64,000 nucleotides of DNA from PALSA-693 sp963780345 (GTDB lineage: Bacteria > Actinomycetota > Acidimicrobiia > Acidimicrobiales > Palsa-688), in contig CAWABU010000002.1 of the NCBI GenBank assembly GCA_963780345.1, positions 903,623-967,622 of the forward strand, given 5' to 3'. The stretch's first letter is position 1, and each line of letters starts with the position of its first letter. Under the pieces are notes generated by a model. It was not told where the DNA came from and did not search any database. It saw only the letters and a program-made list of their open reading frames with translations. Below, one piece after another: positions 8,047 through 18,258 of the stretch. Made by a program: the position numbers and the translations under genes.

Positions 8047-9252
8047 TCAGAGGCCAGCCGGGACCGGAATCCCATACAACTTCGCCGCGTTTCCCGACAA
8101 CACCTTTCGAGCCACCTCGTCCGGGACGGCGCCCATGTGACGCTGTACCAACTCACGAGCAGTGATGTTGTGCTCCCACACCCCCGGGTAGACCCCGGTC
8201 TCGTGCGGATAGTCTGTCTCGAACATGACGTTATCTTGAAAGCCTTCCAACAACGGCAACGACGACCACTCAAACCAGAAGGTCGCATAGAAGTGTTCGC
8301 GCCAGATCTCGCTCGGCAATTGACGAGATGGGAACTCCCAATCTGCGGCAGAGGTATGCCAGTGCCAATCCATGCTATCCAGGACGAACGGCCAATACCC
8401 CCACCCGCTCTCCACCGAAACTACCTTCAAACGAGGATGCCGCTCGAACGTCCCCTTCAGGATCAGATCAGTAGCAGCCTCGATCAGACTATCCTTCCTC
8501 GCCATGTTTTTTACGAACGAAATTCGGTTCGTCCGCCGACCCAACGCATTTTTTGTGATCCGCACGTTACGCTTCTCTGCCTCTTCTGCCGGGGCCAGAT
8601 TGAACCCCACGTGCAGATTAACGCTCATGTCGAGATCCTGGATGGCCGCCAGCAGCGGATCCCAATACGGATCACTCAGATTCTTTAATCCCAAGCGAGA
8701 GAACAACGACGCTAACAAGACCCCCTTGAACCCGAGCTCCCGTACTCGCCTCAACTCGACCAAGGCGGCATCAAGGTCCCAGTACGGCAGCATCGCGATC
8801 GGGATCAGCCGGTCCCGATCGGCCGAGGCGAACTCAACCAAATAATCGTTATAGGCGCGCACAGCGTCAGTGGCCGCCTCTGGACCCAGGCCCACCAAAA
8901 ACGAATGCGAATTGAACCCGATCAAATTTGGGTACAATACCTGGGCCAACAGACCCGTCGCATCCAGCTGCTTCAAACGAGCCTCCGGATCCCAGGACGC
9001 CCGTTCGGACTCCGCCACGGTCGGCGGATAGCTCGGGAAATGCTCGGGCCATCCTGCCGCGACATAAAAGCCTTCCGGCGTCGACAACCCAGCGTTACCG
9101 ATCCTCCACCGGTACACACCCCCCTCCTCATCCCACTCCACCTCGGGAGTGACCTCCGCGTACTTCTTCGTCATACGCTTCGACCACAAATCCCGGGGCT
9201 CGATAATGTGAGAATCTACGTCTACCAACGGGACGGTATCCAACACCGACAT
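8047..9252 (-). CDS. amidohydrolase (ACMS-decarboxylase-like, COG2159)
   Basis: A 401-residue TIM-barrel metal enzyme. Metal-ligand motifs are visible: DVDSHIIEP (residues 11-19), VNLHVGF and FETDYPHETGVYPG. This subgroup includes decarboxylases and C-C hydrolases of aromatic and cyclic-acid pathways rather than classical amidases. AGGGGA lies 7 bases before the start at 9252. It is in line with the thiolase-like gene (97-base gap) and is probably co-transcribed. Substrate unknown. Confidence 0.9.
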   Translation of the reverse strand: MSVLDTVPLVDVDSHIIEPRDLWSKRMTKKYAEVTPEVEWDEEGGVYRWRIGNAGLSTPEGFYVAAGWPEHFPSYPPTVAESERASWDPEARLKQLDATGLLAQVLYPNLIGFNSHSFLVGLGPEAATDAVRAYNDYLVEFASADRDRLIPIAMLPYWDLDAALVELRRVRELGFKGVLLASLFSRLGLKNLSDPYWDPLLAAIQDLDMSVNLHVGFNLAPAEEAEKRNVRITKNALGRRTNRISFVKNMARKDSLIEAATDLILKGTFERHPRLKVVSVESGWGYWPFVLDSMDWHWHTSAADWEFPSRQLPSEIWREHFYATFWFEWSSLPLLEGFQDNVMFETDYPHETGVYPGVWEHNITARELVQRHMGAVPDEVARKVLSGNAAKLYGIPVPAGL

Positions 9253-9600
9253 GGTTTATCCCCTAACAGGCCGATTACCTGACAACAAGTTGAGCACGGC
9301 AAGAGTACCATCGATCGCCGGGATCAACCAGGTCCTTACCGAGCTGCTCCGAGCACCTCACAGTCAAGCCCGGCCTACTGCACCCGGGCCTCGCCGACAT
9401 CACTCGGCAGGAGGTGCGACCGCGCCCTGTCGATGGCGTGATGCTTCACCGCCAAGGCCGGGCGGTTGGCGGCTGCTCGATGGGACGCCGCATCCCGATG
9501 ATTCCCCACATCGTTCATGACGGCGCACGGTTAGGCGCTCGGGATCTACTATCGACTCGGTGCCGGAATGTCACAGACGTCGAGCCTGAAAGGAACGATC
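9253..9600. promoter_or_regulatory. divergent intergenic region
   Basis: A 348-base gap between the minus-strand catabolic genes and the plus-strand serine hydrolase. It must hold promoters for both directions, but I see no clear -35/-10 pair or palindrome. Confidence 0.35.
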
Positions 9601-10887
9601 GTGTCTACATTCGCAGGGTTGCCTCAGGGTGAGTCCGAAGAAGTCGGTTTGTCGTCCGAGCGCCTGCTCGCGGTTACACAGGTGATGGGTAAGGCAGTCA
9701 AGACGGGCGCGGTTCCCGGCGTCGCTACCATCGTCGCCCGCCATGGACGCGTGGTCCACACTGACGCCCAGGGGTACCTGGATGTCGAGCGGCGAACCCC
9801 GCTCAGTTTGGACACCATCTTCCGCATGTACTCGCAGACCAAGCCCGTCACCTCAGTCCTGGTAATGCAGCTGCACGAGGACGGGGCGTTGCTGCTCGAC
9901 GAGCCCGTATCGAAGTATCTGCCCGAGTTCGCCGACCGCCAGGTCTCCCGCTACGCCCCGCCGGGCGACAGGGTCCGCGGTGTGAGGACGTTGACGGACA
10001 CGGTGCCCGCCCATCGAGAGATCACACTGTTCGACCTGCTGACCATGACCTCCGGTCTCCCGAGCTTCAGTCGCAACGTTGCGTCGCTGTACCCGCTCTT
10101 CGAGAGCGCATGGTCGGGGGCAGGCTTTCTGGCCGGCGACCCCCGCCCGATCAATGATCCTGAGGGGACCTATGAAGACATGATCCTCGCCTTGGCCGCG
10201 TTGCCACTGCATTCGCAACCGGGCGAGACGTGGCAGTACGGCTCGGATTTCGATCTGATCACCCTTGTGATTCAGCGTGCCACCGGACAGCCCCTGGACC
10301 AACTGATGCAACAGCGAATCTTCGAGCCGCTCGGGATGAACGATTCCGCCTGGTATTGCGACGCGAGCAAACTCGATCGCCTGGCAACCGAGTACCAATG
10401 GGACGAACAGGGGAATATTGCGATCCGCGACCGCCCCGAGACCTCCGAAAAGGCCGGTGGCAACGAACGTCGGCTTGTCTCCGGCAACGGCCTATTCGGC
10501 GGCATGTTGTCGACCCCTGGTGACTGGACGCGCTTTGCGCAGATGCTGCTCAACAAGGGCAGCCTCGACGGCGTCCGCATCCTCGGTCGCAAGAGCGTCG
10601 AGTTCATGACAACTAATCACATCGGCGACCGCGAGGTGGACATCGTGGTGGGTCCTGGCTACGGCTTCGGCTTGGGCTACGCAGTTCGCAAGACGATCGG
10701 CGGCTCGTTCCTGCCGGGCTCGGCCGGCACATTCGGATGGGGTGGCGCCGCGGGCACCTGGTTCTTCGTGGACCCCGCAGAGGACCTATTCGGCCTGTTC
10801 TTTACCCACATCTTCGGCTACCAGTTTTCCCCGACGGCCGATCTCTTCCTCCGTTTCGAGAAGATGACCTACGAGGCCCTCATGTAA
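9601..10887 (+). CDS. serine hydrolase, beta-lactamase class C / esterase family
   Basis: A 428-residue protein of the beta-lactamase-related serine hydrolase family. The SxxK nucleophile motif is MYSQTKPVTSV (about residue 72), and the later WQYGSDFDL segment takes the place of the YxN motif. There is no signal peptide, so it is probably a cytoplasmic esterase or lactonase. A ring-opening lactonase next to a Baeyer-Villiger monooxygenase would make pathway sense (inference). I chose the GTG at 9601 because AAAGGA lies 7 bases upstream; an ATG at 9568 is in frame but lacks a ribosome site. Confidence 0.9.
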   Translation: MSTFAGLPQGESEEVGLSSERLLAVTQVMGKAVKTGAVPGVATIVARHGRVVHTDAQGYLDVERRTPLSLDTIFRMYSQTKPVTSVLVMQLHEDGALLLDEPVSKYLPEFADRQVSRYAPPGDRVRGVRTLTDTVPAHREITLFDLLTMTSGLPSFSRNVASLYPLFESAWSGAGFLAGDPRPINDPEGTYEDMILALAALPLHSQPGETWQYGSDFDLITLVIQRATGQPLDQLMQQRIFEPLGMNDSAWYCDASKLDRLATEYQWDEQGNIAIRDRPETSEKAGGNERRLVSGNGLFGGMLSTPGDWTRFAQMLLNKGSLDGVRILGRKSVEFMTTNHIGDREVDIVVGPGYGFGLGYAVRKTIGGSFLPGSAGTFGWGGAAGTWFFVDPAEDLFGLFFTHIFGYQFSPTADLFLRFEKMTYEALM

Positions 10888-10995
10888 AAGAGCCAGGTCT
10901 TCAAGCGAGAAGATGTCATCGAAGAGATGACACAGATGAGTCGAGCGACGACGTGGGGCCGGAACCCAGCGCTGACGGGCGCTCAACCGACACTA

Positions 10996-12825
10996 CTACT
11001 CAAAATGAAGTCCGTCAAAATCGCCTGACTTGCGCCACTCGTCGATATAATGGAAGAAGGCCAGTGGTCCCCTCGGGTCTCCAGTAAACAGCTGTCCATT
11101 TGGCCCGGGACCGGCTCCTTCGTTGTTGTAATACCCGGGCGTGCAACTCTCTACGCCAAACGCTTGGCCATCGCGGACAACCATCCCAACCCACTCGCTC
11201 TGAGCGTGCTCAGCCGGCAAGACCACCTTTGAACTGCGGTCGAGCGACTCTTTTGTGACCGCCGCGATCGTCTTGGCGGTGTCCGTCCAATTGACCGGAA
11301 CGCTGGACCCGAAAAACGATCCCTGGGCGAGTTGGACGACGAAAAGGTTTGGAAATCCGGCGACATGCATTCCGTGCAGCGTCTTGGGCCCGTCCGCCCA
11401 CTCCTTGGCCAGACTCCGACCGTCCCTACCGATCACGTCGAACTTCAATCCGTACAGAATATCGACCGCAAAGTCAAAACCCGAAGCGTAGATAATGCAA
11501 TCGACCTCGTATTCCACGCCGTTGGCAACCACGCCGCCCTTGGTGATCCGCTCAATTCCCTGACCGTCGGTGTCGACGAGATGAGTATTCGGCCGATTAA
11601 ATGCCGACAGGTACTCGTCGTGGTAGCAAGGTCGCTTACATAACCTTCCGTACCACGCCTTTAGTCGGTCCGCAGTCTCGGGCGACGTGACGACGGCATC
11701 CACCCGGGCGCGGATCGCCTCCATCTCCCTGTCATCACTATCCTCCACCGCCGCGGCAATGCGCTCCGGCGTGATTTCAGACGGTGGCACGGAGTGCATC
11801 GCAGCGCGGATCCGGCGGCCGATCTCGGCAAAGCCGTCACCTGGAAACAGGTTCTCCACCTCGACATCGGGACCGGGCCGACCGTAGACTCCTTCCCAGT
11901 TGGTCGCGAAGTTGCGCATGTACCGGTCCTGCCATCCCGGTGTAGCAATCGTCCGGAACCAGTCGGGGTCGATGGGGCCGTTGTCACGCACACCGACTGC
12001 CGATGGAGTGCGCTGGAACACGTAGAGTTCCATCGAATCCGCGGCGAGCGCGGGGATGCATTGCACAGCGGTCGCGCCCGTGCCGATGATCGCGACCCGC
12101 TTGTCCTGGAGGTTTTCCATCGGGGCGCCCTTCGGGTCACCTCCGGTGTACGCGTAGTCCCACCGGCTGGTGTGGAACGAGTGACCAGCGAACTTTTCGA
12201 TGCCCTCAACACCAGGGAGATGCGGGACGCAGAGCGGCCCGAGACCGATGCCAATGAACTTTGTCGTGAATTCGTCGCCGCGGTCGGTGGTCACGATCCA
12301 GCATGAGCGGTCATCGTCCCAGCGGGTCTCCAGCACCTTGGTGTGAAACAGCGCCTTGTCGTAGAGACCGAATTGCCGGGCAATTCTCTGACTGTGCTCG
12401 AGGATCTCGGGCCCATCCGCGTACTTCTCGGTCGGAATATGGCCGGTGTCCTCCAGGAGCGGCATGTATGCCAGCGCTGGGCTGTCGCACATCACACCCG
12501 GATACCGGTTCCAGTACCAGACACCACCAAAGTCCCCGGCCGAATCAACGACGCGTACGTCGTGAATGCCATTCTTGGGGAGGTAAGTTCCGGCGAGGAT
12601 ACCCGCCCATCCGCCACCGATGAAGGTGAAGGTGACGTCATCGCTCACCGGTTCCCGGTCGACGACCGGGTTCCAGGGATCTTGTTGCATCCGTTCGCTA
12701 GGCTGACGGTACTGCTTCATCCCATCGGGGCGGAGGCGCTTGGCGCGCTCCTCGGCATACTTCCGGCGGAGCGCGCTTTTGTCCAATATGACACGCGACG
12801 CCGAGGCGCTCGTCGAAGTTGACAT
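10996..12825 (-). CDS. flavin monooxygenase, Baeyer-Villiger type
   Basis: A 609-residue FAD/NADPH monooxygenase. An FAD Rossmann motif (FIGGGWAGILAG, about residue 68), the Baeyer-Villiger fingerprint FAGHSFHTSRW and an NADPH Rossmann motif (VAIIGTGATAVQ) appear in the order typical of cyclohexanone- and steroid-type BVMOs. It inserts oxygen next to a ketone to form an ester or lactone. GGGAGG lies 4-5 bases upstream of the start at 12825. It converges on the serine hydrolase with a 108-base gap. Intact. Confidence 0.93.
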   Translation of the reverse strand: MSTSTSASASRVILDKSALRRKYAEERAKRLRPDGMKQYRQPSERMQQDPWNPVVDREPVSDDVTFTFIGGGWAGILAGTYLPKNGIHDVRVVDSAGDFGGVWYWNRYPGVMCDSPALAYMPLLEDTGHIPTEKYADGPEILEHSQRIARQFGLYDKALFHTKVLETRWDDDRSCWIVTTDRGDEFTTKFIGIGLGPLCVPHLPGVEGIEKFAGHSFHTSRWDYAYTGGDPKGAPMENLQDKRVAIIGTGATAVQCIPALAADSMELYVFQRTPSAVGVRDNGPIDPDWFRTIATPGWQDRYMRNFATNWEGVYGRPGPDVEVENLFPGDGFAEIGRRIRAAMHSVPPSEITPERIAAAVEDSDDREMEAIRARVDAVVTSPETADRLKAWYGRLCKRPCYHDEYLSAFNRPNTHLVDTDGQGIERITKGGVVANGVEYEVDCIIYASGFDFAVDILYGLKFDVIGRDGRSLAKEWADGPKTLHGMHVAGFPNLFVVQLAQGSFFGSSVPVNWTDTAKTIAAVTKESLDRSSKVVLPAEHAQSEWVGMVVRDGQAFGVESCTPGYYNNEGAGPGPNGQLFTGDPRGPLAFFHYIDEWRKSGDFDGLHFE

Positions 12826-12926
12826 GCTACCTCCCTATAGACTTTTGGGGACGGGTCGCCTTCTCGGTCGTTGCCCACAACCGGCTAGAGACGAGGCCCG
12901 AGCGTTCGCTGTCGCGCCCTTTGCGC

Positions 12927-14168
12927 TCACACGGGCTGGTCCAGTGGGTTTTGGCTTTGGTTACCATCTGAGTCCCGGGATACAGAGTGTGCGGTTACTA
13001 TAGCTCTCGGTGGCGATTCGGCAAGCTTGAGCCGCCGCTCGCGGTCGCACTCGCTGGCGATCTGAACCCCGTCTTCCGCGACTTGTCCCGATGCCACGCA
13101 GTCGATCGCTGCCGAGCGTCCGGCCTCTACTTCTGTCCGGCGGCGCCGGTCGCGGATCGCGTCGATCAGCTCCTCGAGTGCAGCCAGCGAGTGGCCGCTG
13201 ATGAAAGCATCGGCGTGGGGGAGGGCGGCCGCCATCCCACCAACCAGAGGTGCGTATTCCCGGGCGGCCTTGCGAGGATTGACCCACACAACCCGAAAGG
13301 CCAGCCGATGCAGCCGGGCCATCTCCCGGCCGAGGATCTCGGGGTCACCGCGGTCCCACCCGTCGGACAGCACCACGATCACGCCTCCCCGCGCCAGGCC
13401 GCGCCGGCCGTGTCGGTCATTGAAAGCCTTGATGGCCGTGCCGATCCGGGTGCCACCAGACCAGTCGGGGGCCGTGCGCCCGGCCCGTTGGAGCGCGATT
13501 TCCGGGATGGCGCCGCGTAACACACGCGTCAGCCGGGTCAGCCGGGTGGCGAACACGAACACCTCGGCGCGGGCCCCGTCGGCCCCCGACATCAACAGCT
13601 GCAGGTAGGCCCGGACATAAGGTTCCATCGATCCGGAGATGTCGCAGATGAGCACGAGCCGTCGAGGCCGGGAGCGGCGGGCCCGCCGCACCTCGACGAG
13701 AGGCTCGCCTCCTGTTCGCCGGGCCCGCCGCAGCATGGCCCGCACATCGATGTCCCGCCCTCGCCCTCCGCGCACGCGCCGGCGGCTTCGGCGGGGCGGT
13801 GTCGCGAACACCATCCGGTCAGTGAGGGCCCGCAGGTCAGCCAATTCCTCTGCTGAAAGGCGGGCGAAATCCTTGTGCCGGAGCCGCTCGTCGGCACTGA
13901 ACGCGGCGAGGACGCGGGTCGGCTGCGCCGCCTCGCCGTCGGGGCGGGGCTCGATGTCGGAAAGCGCGAGGGCTGGGTGATCCTCCGGGAGGGGACGGTC
14001 GGCTGCATTTGATCCGGTCGGGGCGGCGGACTGGTCTGGCAGGCGCGGCGGAGGCGTGGGCCCCAACGAGCGAGCCTGGGCATCGCCCCGGAATGCGGCT
14101 GGATCGATCAGTCCCCCAAAGATTTCCGCGAACACCCGGTCGAATATCGCGATGTGGCCTCTTTCGGC
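12927..14168 (-). pseudogene. VWA-domain (CoxE-like) protein, N-terminally truncated
   Basis: The recognisable protein starts about 14168 (RGHIAIFDRVFAEIFGG) and runs through a basic, proline-rich linker into a CoxE-type VWA domain: LVLICDISGSMEPY carries the MIDAS DxSxS, and SDGWDRGDPEILG is the second metal loop. These proteins usually work with a MoxR-type AAA ATPase in maturing molybdenum or CO-dehydrogenase-like enzymes; none is seen here. Upstream of 14168 the frame runs into antisense istA sequence, so roughly 100 N-terminal residues are missing. It is the right end of the 11-kb block. Confidence 0.75.
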
Positions 14169-14175
14169 GATCACC

Positions 14176-14318
14176 TTCCTGGAAGGACATGTGCATGCCT
14201 TCGAACACTTCGGCGGCGTGCCGGTGGGCATGATCCGCTACGACAACTGTAAGGACGCGGTCATTAAGGTGCTGTTGGGCCGGGCCCGGCTGGAGAACGA
14301 ACGGTTCGTGGCCCTGGC
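14176..14318 (+). pseudogene. IS21 IstA middle fragment
   Basis: The plus strand encodes FLEGHVHAFEHFGGVP, then MIRYDNCKDAVIKVL and RARLENERFVAL. This is the part of IstA that directly follows the segment ending at 3084; only about four residues are missing between the two pieces. It is flanked on the left by the truncated VWA gene and on the right by the truncated recombinase gene, so the remainder of istA and all of istB are gone. Confidence 0.8.
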
Positions 14319-14319
14319 C

Positions 14320-16467
14320 GCGCTCGTCTCGGTCCAGCATGTTGTCGGCCGGAGTTCCGATGGCGGAGACGGCGTCGATGAGGCGTAGGTGGGCGCCCGT
14401 GGCGGTCATCTGCAGCGGGAGCACCCGTTTGATGGCGTTGCGTTTGCGTTCGGTGGTGATGCGGTAATAGCCGCTGGTGGTGTCCATCTTCTCGTGACCC
14501 ATCAGCTCCTTGAGCACCTCCACCGCGGTCCCCGCGTTCACGTGGCGTTGGGCGTAGGTGTGGCGCAGGGCGTAAGGGAAGATCCTGGCCGGGTCGAAAC
14601 GGACGGCGACGCCGTTGGTGTCGCGCTGGAAGTGCAAGCCGCCCTCGGCGTCGAGCCATCCCTCGAACAGATCGAGCGGGTCGGCCCAGGCTCGCAGCTC
14701 CGACGACCAGGTGTTCGCCCCGTAGGGGCGCCGCCCGTTCTGGTGGCGCTGCAGAGCGGGAAACAAGACCAGCTCAGGCGCCGGCGTGTCGGGGAACCGG
14801 GCCCGGACCGCGGCCTGCTGCTCGCGGACCAGCTCGGCGGTGTGGGAGTGGATCGGCAGCCGGCAGGCGAACTTGTTGACCTTGGGCATGTCGTGGACCA
14901 GCACCGGCACCATCTCGGGCTGACCGGTCTGCTCGTTCACCCGCTGGTCATAGGCCAGGCAGTTGAAGGCCAGCCTGCACAGTTCGCTGGGCCGCCGGCC
15001 GACCTCCAGGCCGATCTGGAAGCGCCGACGGGCGTGAGGGGCCAGCTGCGCGAGGTTCGCGTCGTCGAGGAGCTGGGCCAACACGGCGTCGGGGAGGGCG
15101 TCGCCGACCTCGTCGTCGGGGTTGGTGTCCGGCTTGGGCGGGATCTCCTCCCGGGCCACCGCGACCGAGCGGGCCAGTCCCGACAGCGGCCCGCGGTCCT
15201 GGTCGAGCTCGAGTTCGCGGCACTCGGAGAGGAACTGGCGTAAGAATCCGACCGTCTTGTTGTGCATGTACGGGCTCAGCTTGTCCTGGTTGGCCAGGAC
15301 GCGTAGCGCCGCCAGGAACGAGGTGATGTCGTCCTTGGCCAGCGCCCGGGGTTCCACCCCCGCGTCGGGGCGACGGCCCAGGTGCGCGGACCAGCGGCCC
15401 ACCGCGGTGACGACCGCCTGGACCGTCGAGGGCGTTCGGAGCAGGGGCAGGCGCGATGCCGCCCACCGTTTGGCGGCATCGCGCAGCCACTCTTGGCGGA
15501 TGGGCTCGGTCGGGACGTGACCGGGGTGCTTGGGTGGGTGCCCGCCGACGAAGGTCAGCACGCCGGAGAACCCCCACACCCGCAGATCCCACCTGTCGAG
15601 GCGGCACTCCGACTCGGGCGACTTCGTGGCCAGCTCGATGGCATCGAGGGTGTGGGACAGGAACCGCTGGGACGAGCTGTTCATCGGTGCGCCCACCAGC
15701 TCGGCCAGCGACGAGCACTCGCGCCGACGGGCCAGGCGGGCTAGCGCCCGCAGGTCGGAAAGCCTGCGCCTCAGGCCGGCGTCCACGGAGGCTTGGACAC
15801 CGAAGAGGAACTCGACCACCACGCGTTCGGGCAGCCCGGCCAAGGCTATCCGTCTGCCTCGATCACCCAAGAGCGGGTCGACGGTGGCGCACCACGCCCT
15901 GAGCTCGGGGCGACCGGCCCGGGCCCATCTGGTCTGGTGGCCGGCGCACAGGCCATAGCTGAACGCGGCGAGGCGATCGCAGGCATCGACGGCGCAGATC
16001 CCCAGCCTCGGGCGAGGCGCGGCCGGCCCGAAGCGTTCATCGCCCCGGACATAGGCGTCGACGCTCTGGCGTCGGCTGGCGCGGAGGCCGGCGCAGGCCA
16101 TACACAACCCTCTTCTGGTGGCCGGGCGCTGATGACCGGGCGTGCGGCACACCAGGCAGAATCGTTCGGAACGGAAGCGCTGGCGGGATAAGGGTGCGGC
16201 CAGGAACTGCTCCCAGTCGCTGCCTGCTTCCCGCCAGCGTTGGGCGCAACCGCTGCATCGCCTGTCGGCGCTGCTGGTCTCGTAGTCGCACTCGGCGACC
16301 GCGCACTTCGCGAACCCCAGGATCGGGTGGGCGGCGTCGACGGTCAAGATGTTGGTGAGAACATCCCAACCCCAGACCCCGAGCCGCTCCAGGTCGAGGA
16401 GGGACGCGAGACGATCGGATTCAAGGCCAGGGGCGAAAGACCGCACCGCGGTGAGGAGCGCCGCCAC
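14320..16467 (-). pseudogene. Tn554-TnpB-like tyrosine recombinase with zinc fingers, C-terminally truncated
   Basis: About 712 residues. The N-terminal 220 residues hold three Cys-rich clusters (CAVAECDYETSSADRRCSGC, FCLVCRTPGHQRPATRRGLC, CAVDACDRLAAFSYGLC). A SAM-like core-binding domain follows, then a tyrosine-recombinase domain with Arg in GRRPSELCRL, H..R in RHTYAQRH, LMGHEKMDTTSGYY and the nucleophilic Tyr. After about 14320 the frame continues only as antisense of istA and the VWA gene (to 13837), so the usual C-terminal tail is lost. The GTG start lies 4 bases after the stop of the upstream recombinase, with GGAG 9 bases away. Confidence 0.8.
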
Positions 16468-16471
16468 CTGC

Positions 16472-17671
16472 TCAGCTCCGGCGGTCTGGGCTCGACAGCA
16501 GTGGGATGCGCTCGACCGCAGCGCGGAGCCGCTCGTCAGAGGGCCTGGTGTAGACCTCGGTCGAGCTGAGCCGGGCGTGATGCAGCAGCTCCTTGATCAC
16601 AGCGATATCGGCGCCGCTGGCGGCCAGCGCCCGACCCGCGCCGTGGCGGAACATGTGGGCGGTGACCCTGCGGTCGAGCCCCGCTTTTCCGGACAGCCCC
16701 CTCAAGAGCTGGTGGGCGGAGGAGTAACGCATCGGGGCGCCGACGGGATGGTGGAACAAGTTGACGAAGACGAAGTCGCACTCGGCGGCCACGGCCACCC
16801 CTCCCCGTTCGATCAGATACAGCTCGTAGACGGCCACCACGTCGGTCCGCACCGGGACGGTGAACGGCGCGGTCGCCTTGGCCCTCGCCTGGTTCGGGTT
16901 GTCGCGAGGAACGACGTGCAGGTGCAGGCCCCGTACCCCGCAGCCCACCGGCCCGGCATCGGCCATGAAATGCACGTCTGATCGCCTCAGGCCGAGGGCG
17001 GCGCCGATGCGCAATCCGCAGTGCCATAACAACACGATCAAGAACCGGTCCCGCCAGTGCTGCGCCGCCTCCAACAGCGCGGTGGCCTCCTCCCTGGTCA
17101 CCGCCTCCGGTGACACGGAGCGCTCACCGCTCAGCTGGTGGCGGGGCGCGACACGATACTGCACCCCGCCTCCCTCGGGCTTGAGTTCCTCCGGCAAGTG
17201 GCGGGTCTCGCCCACCTCCCACAGCAACGGCAGCACTCCCTCCGAAACCCGGCCCATCGCTGCCGCGAACCGATAGAAGGAACGCACAGCCGCCAAGACG
17301 TGGTTCACTCGCCGGTTGCTGCGCCGCCCCCCAAATCCCCGGCCCCTCCGCTCGATCGGCGAAAGCCGCAACGAGGCCACGAACAAATGCAGGTCCCTAG
17401 CCGCCCCCAGGCGGTCCCGGCCACTGACGCAACGCCACTTCTCGAACAAAGCCAGGTCCCGGGCGTACGCCTCGGTCGTCGACTCCACTCGGCCCCGGCC
17501 CGATCGCAAGTAGAACAAGAACGCGTCCGGATCCGGCACCCGAGCCAACGAGCCATCCAGGACCGTCCAAAAGGCCAGGCCGGCTCCCAAGGCGATCCGG
17601 AACGCCCGGAACTCGACTGGCTCTGATGCACCGTCACTCACATGCCCGACCATACGAAGGGACTGTGACAC
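16472..17671 (-). CDS. Tn554-TnpA-like tyrosine recombinase
   Basis: A 399-residue integrase. The core-binding domain is about residues 50-150 (TTEAYARDLALFEKW). The catalytic domain has Arg in WHCGLRIGAALGLR, H..R in AHMFRHGAGRAL, His in LLHHARLSSTEVY and the Tyr nucleophile in the last motif. Its arrangement directly upstream of a longer zinc-finger recombinase matches the tnpA-tnpB order of Tn554-type elements, which insert site-specifically. The GTG at 17671 gives the longest frame; an ATG at 17653 is the alternative, and neither has a strong ribosome site. Confidence 0.87.
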   Translation of the reverse strand: MSQSLRMVGHVSDGASEPVEFRAFRIALGAGLAFWTVLDGSLARVPDPDAFLFYLRSGRGRVESTTEAYARDLALFEKWRCVSGRDRLGAARDLHLFVASLRLSPIERRGRGFGGRRSNRRVNHVLAAVRSFYRFAAAMGRVSEGVLPLLWEVGETRHLPEELKPEGGGVQYRVAPRHQLSGERSVSPEAVTREEATALLEAAQHWRDRFLIVLLWHCGLRIGAALGLRRSDVHFMADAGPVGCGVRGLHLHVVPRDNPNQARAKATAPFTVPVRTDVVAVYELYLIERGGVAVAAECDFVFVNLFHHPVGAPMRYSSAHQLLRGLSGKAGLDRRVTAHMFRHGAGRALAASGADIAVIKELLHHARLSSTEVYTRPSDERLRAAVERIPLLSSPDRRS

Positions 17672-18258
17672 TCACGCCGGATCGACTCACCCCGATGCAC
17701 ACCCCCTCACATCGCCTGGTGGTCACAGAACCGCCACCATGGTCATGTCGGTCATGGAAATGCGACGCCTCGGCCTGGTCCGCAAACCCGCCCTCGTCGT
17801 TCCCAACCTTCTCTTGAGGTGCGAGAAGGAATTGCTGGTCATGAGCCTGTGGAGGTGTGATGGACGTTGTCCACACACGGTTGGGAGTGACGACCCGAAC
17901 CGGCCCCACCGTGTGCTCCAGAGTTGGCTGACCCCGCCACCGTGAGTGGAAGGTCCGCCGTCGCCTTCGCTATGGGGGGTCCGGGGATCCTACGTCCCTA
18001 CCGAATCGGTAGTTCGCAGAGGACTCCGAGGCGGGCTTTCCAGCGCGTACCGAAACATCTCTTCGGTGGCCATCAGCTATCTCGGGACTGGAAGCGTCTC
18101 TCCGAGCAGAATCAATGAGACGTCGCAGGTTGAAATCGGGCTATGGATATCTTGTAGCTACAACTGGTCCTGGAGCTGGGGCCGACGCGGATCGCGCCGG
18201 CACCGTTCGTCGTCTCTCGTGCAGCCGCGTGTGAGCAACCGACGACTTGCCTTTGCGG
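17672..18258. other. intergenic, no gene seen
   Basis: About 590 bases upstream of the recombinase pair. It should contain the end of the Tn554-like element, but I could not identify a terminal repeat, an attachment core or a coding frame. Confidence 0.4.

Noticed and set aside
13837..14320. C-terminal extension of the TnpB-like recombinase
   Set aside because: This part of the frame is only antisense of the istA fragment and the VWA gene.
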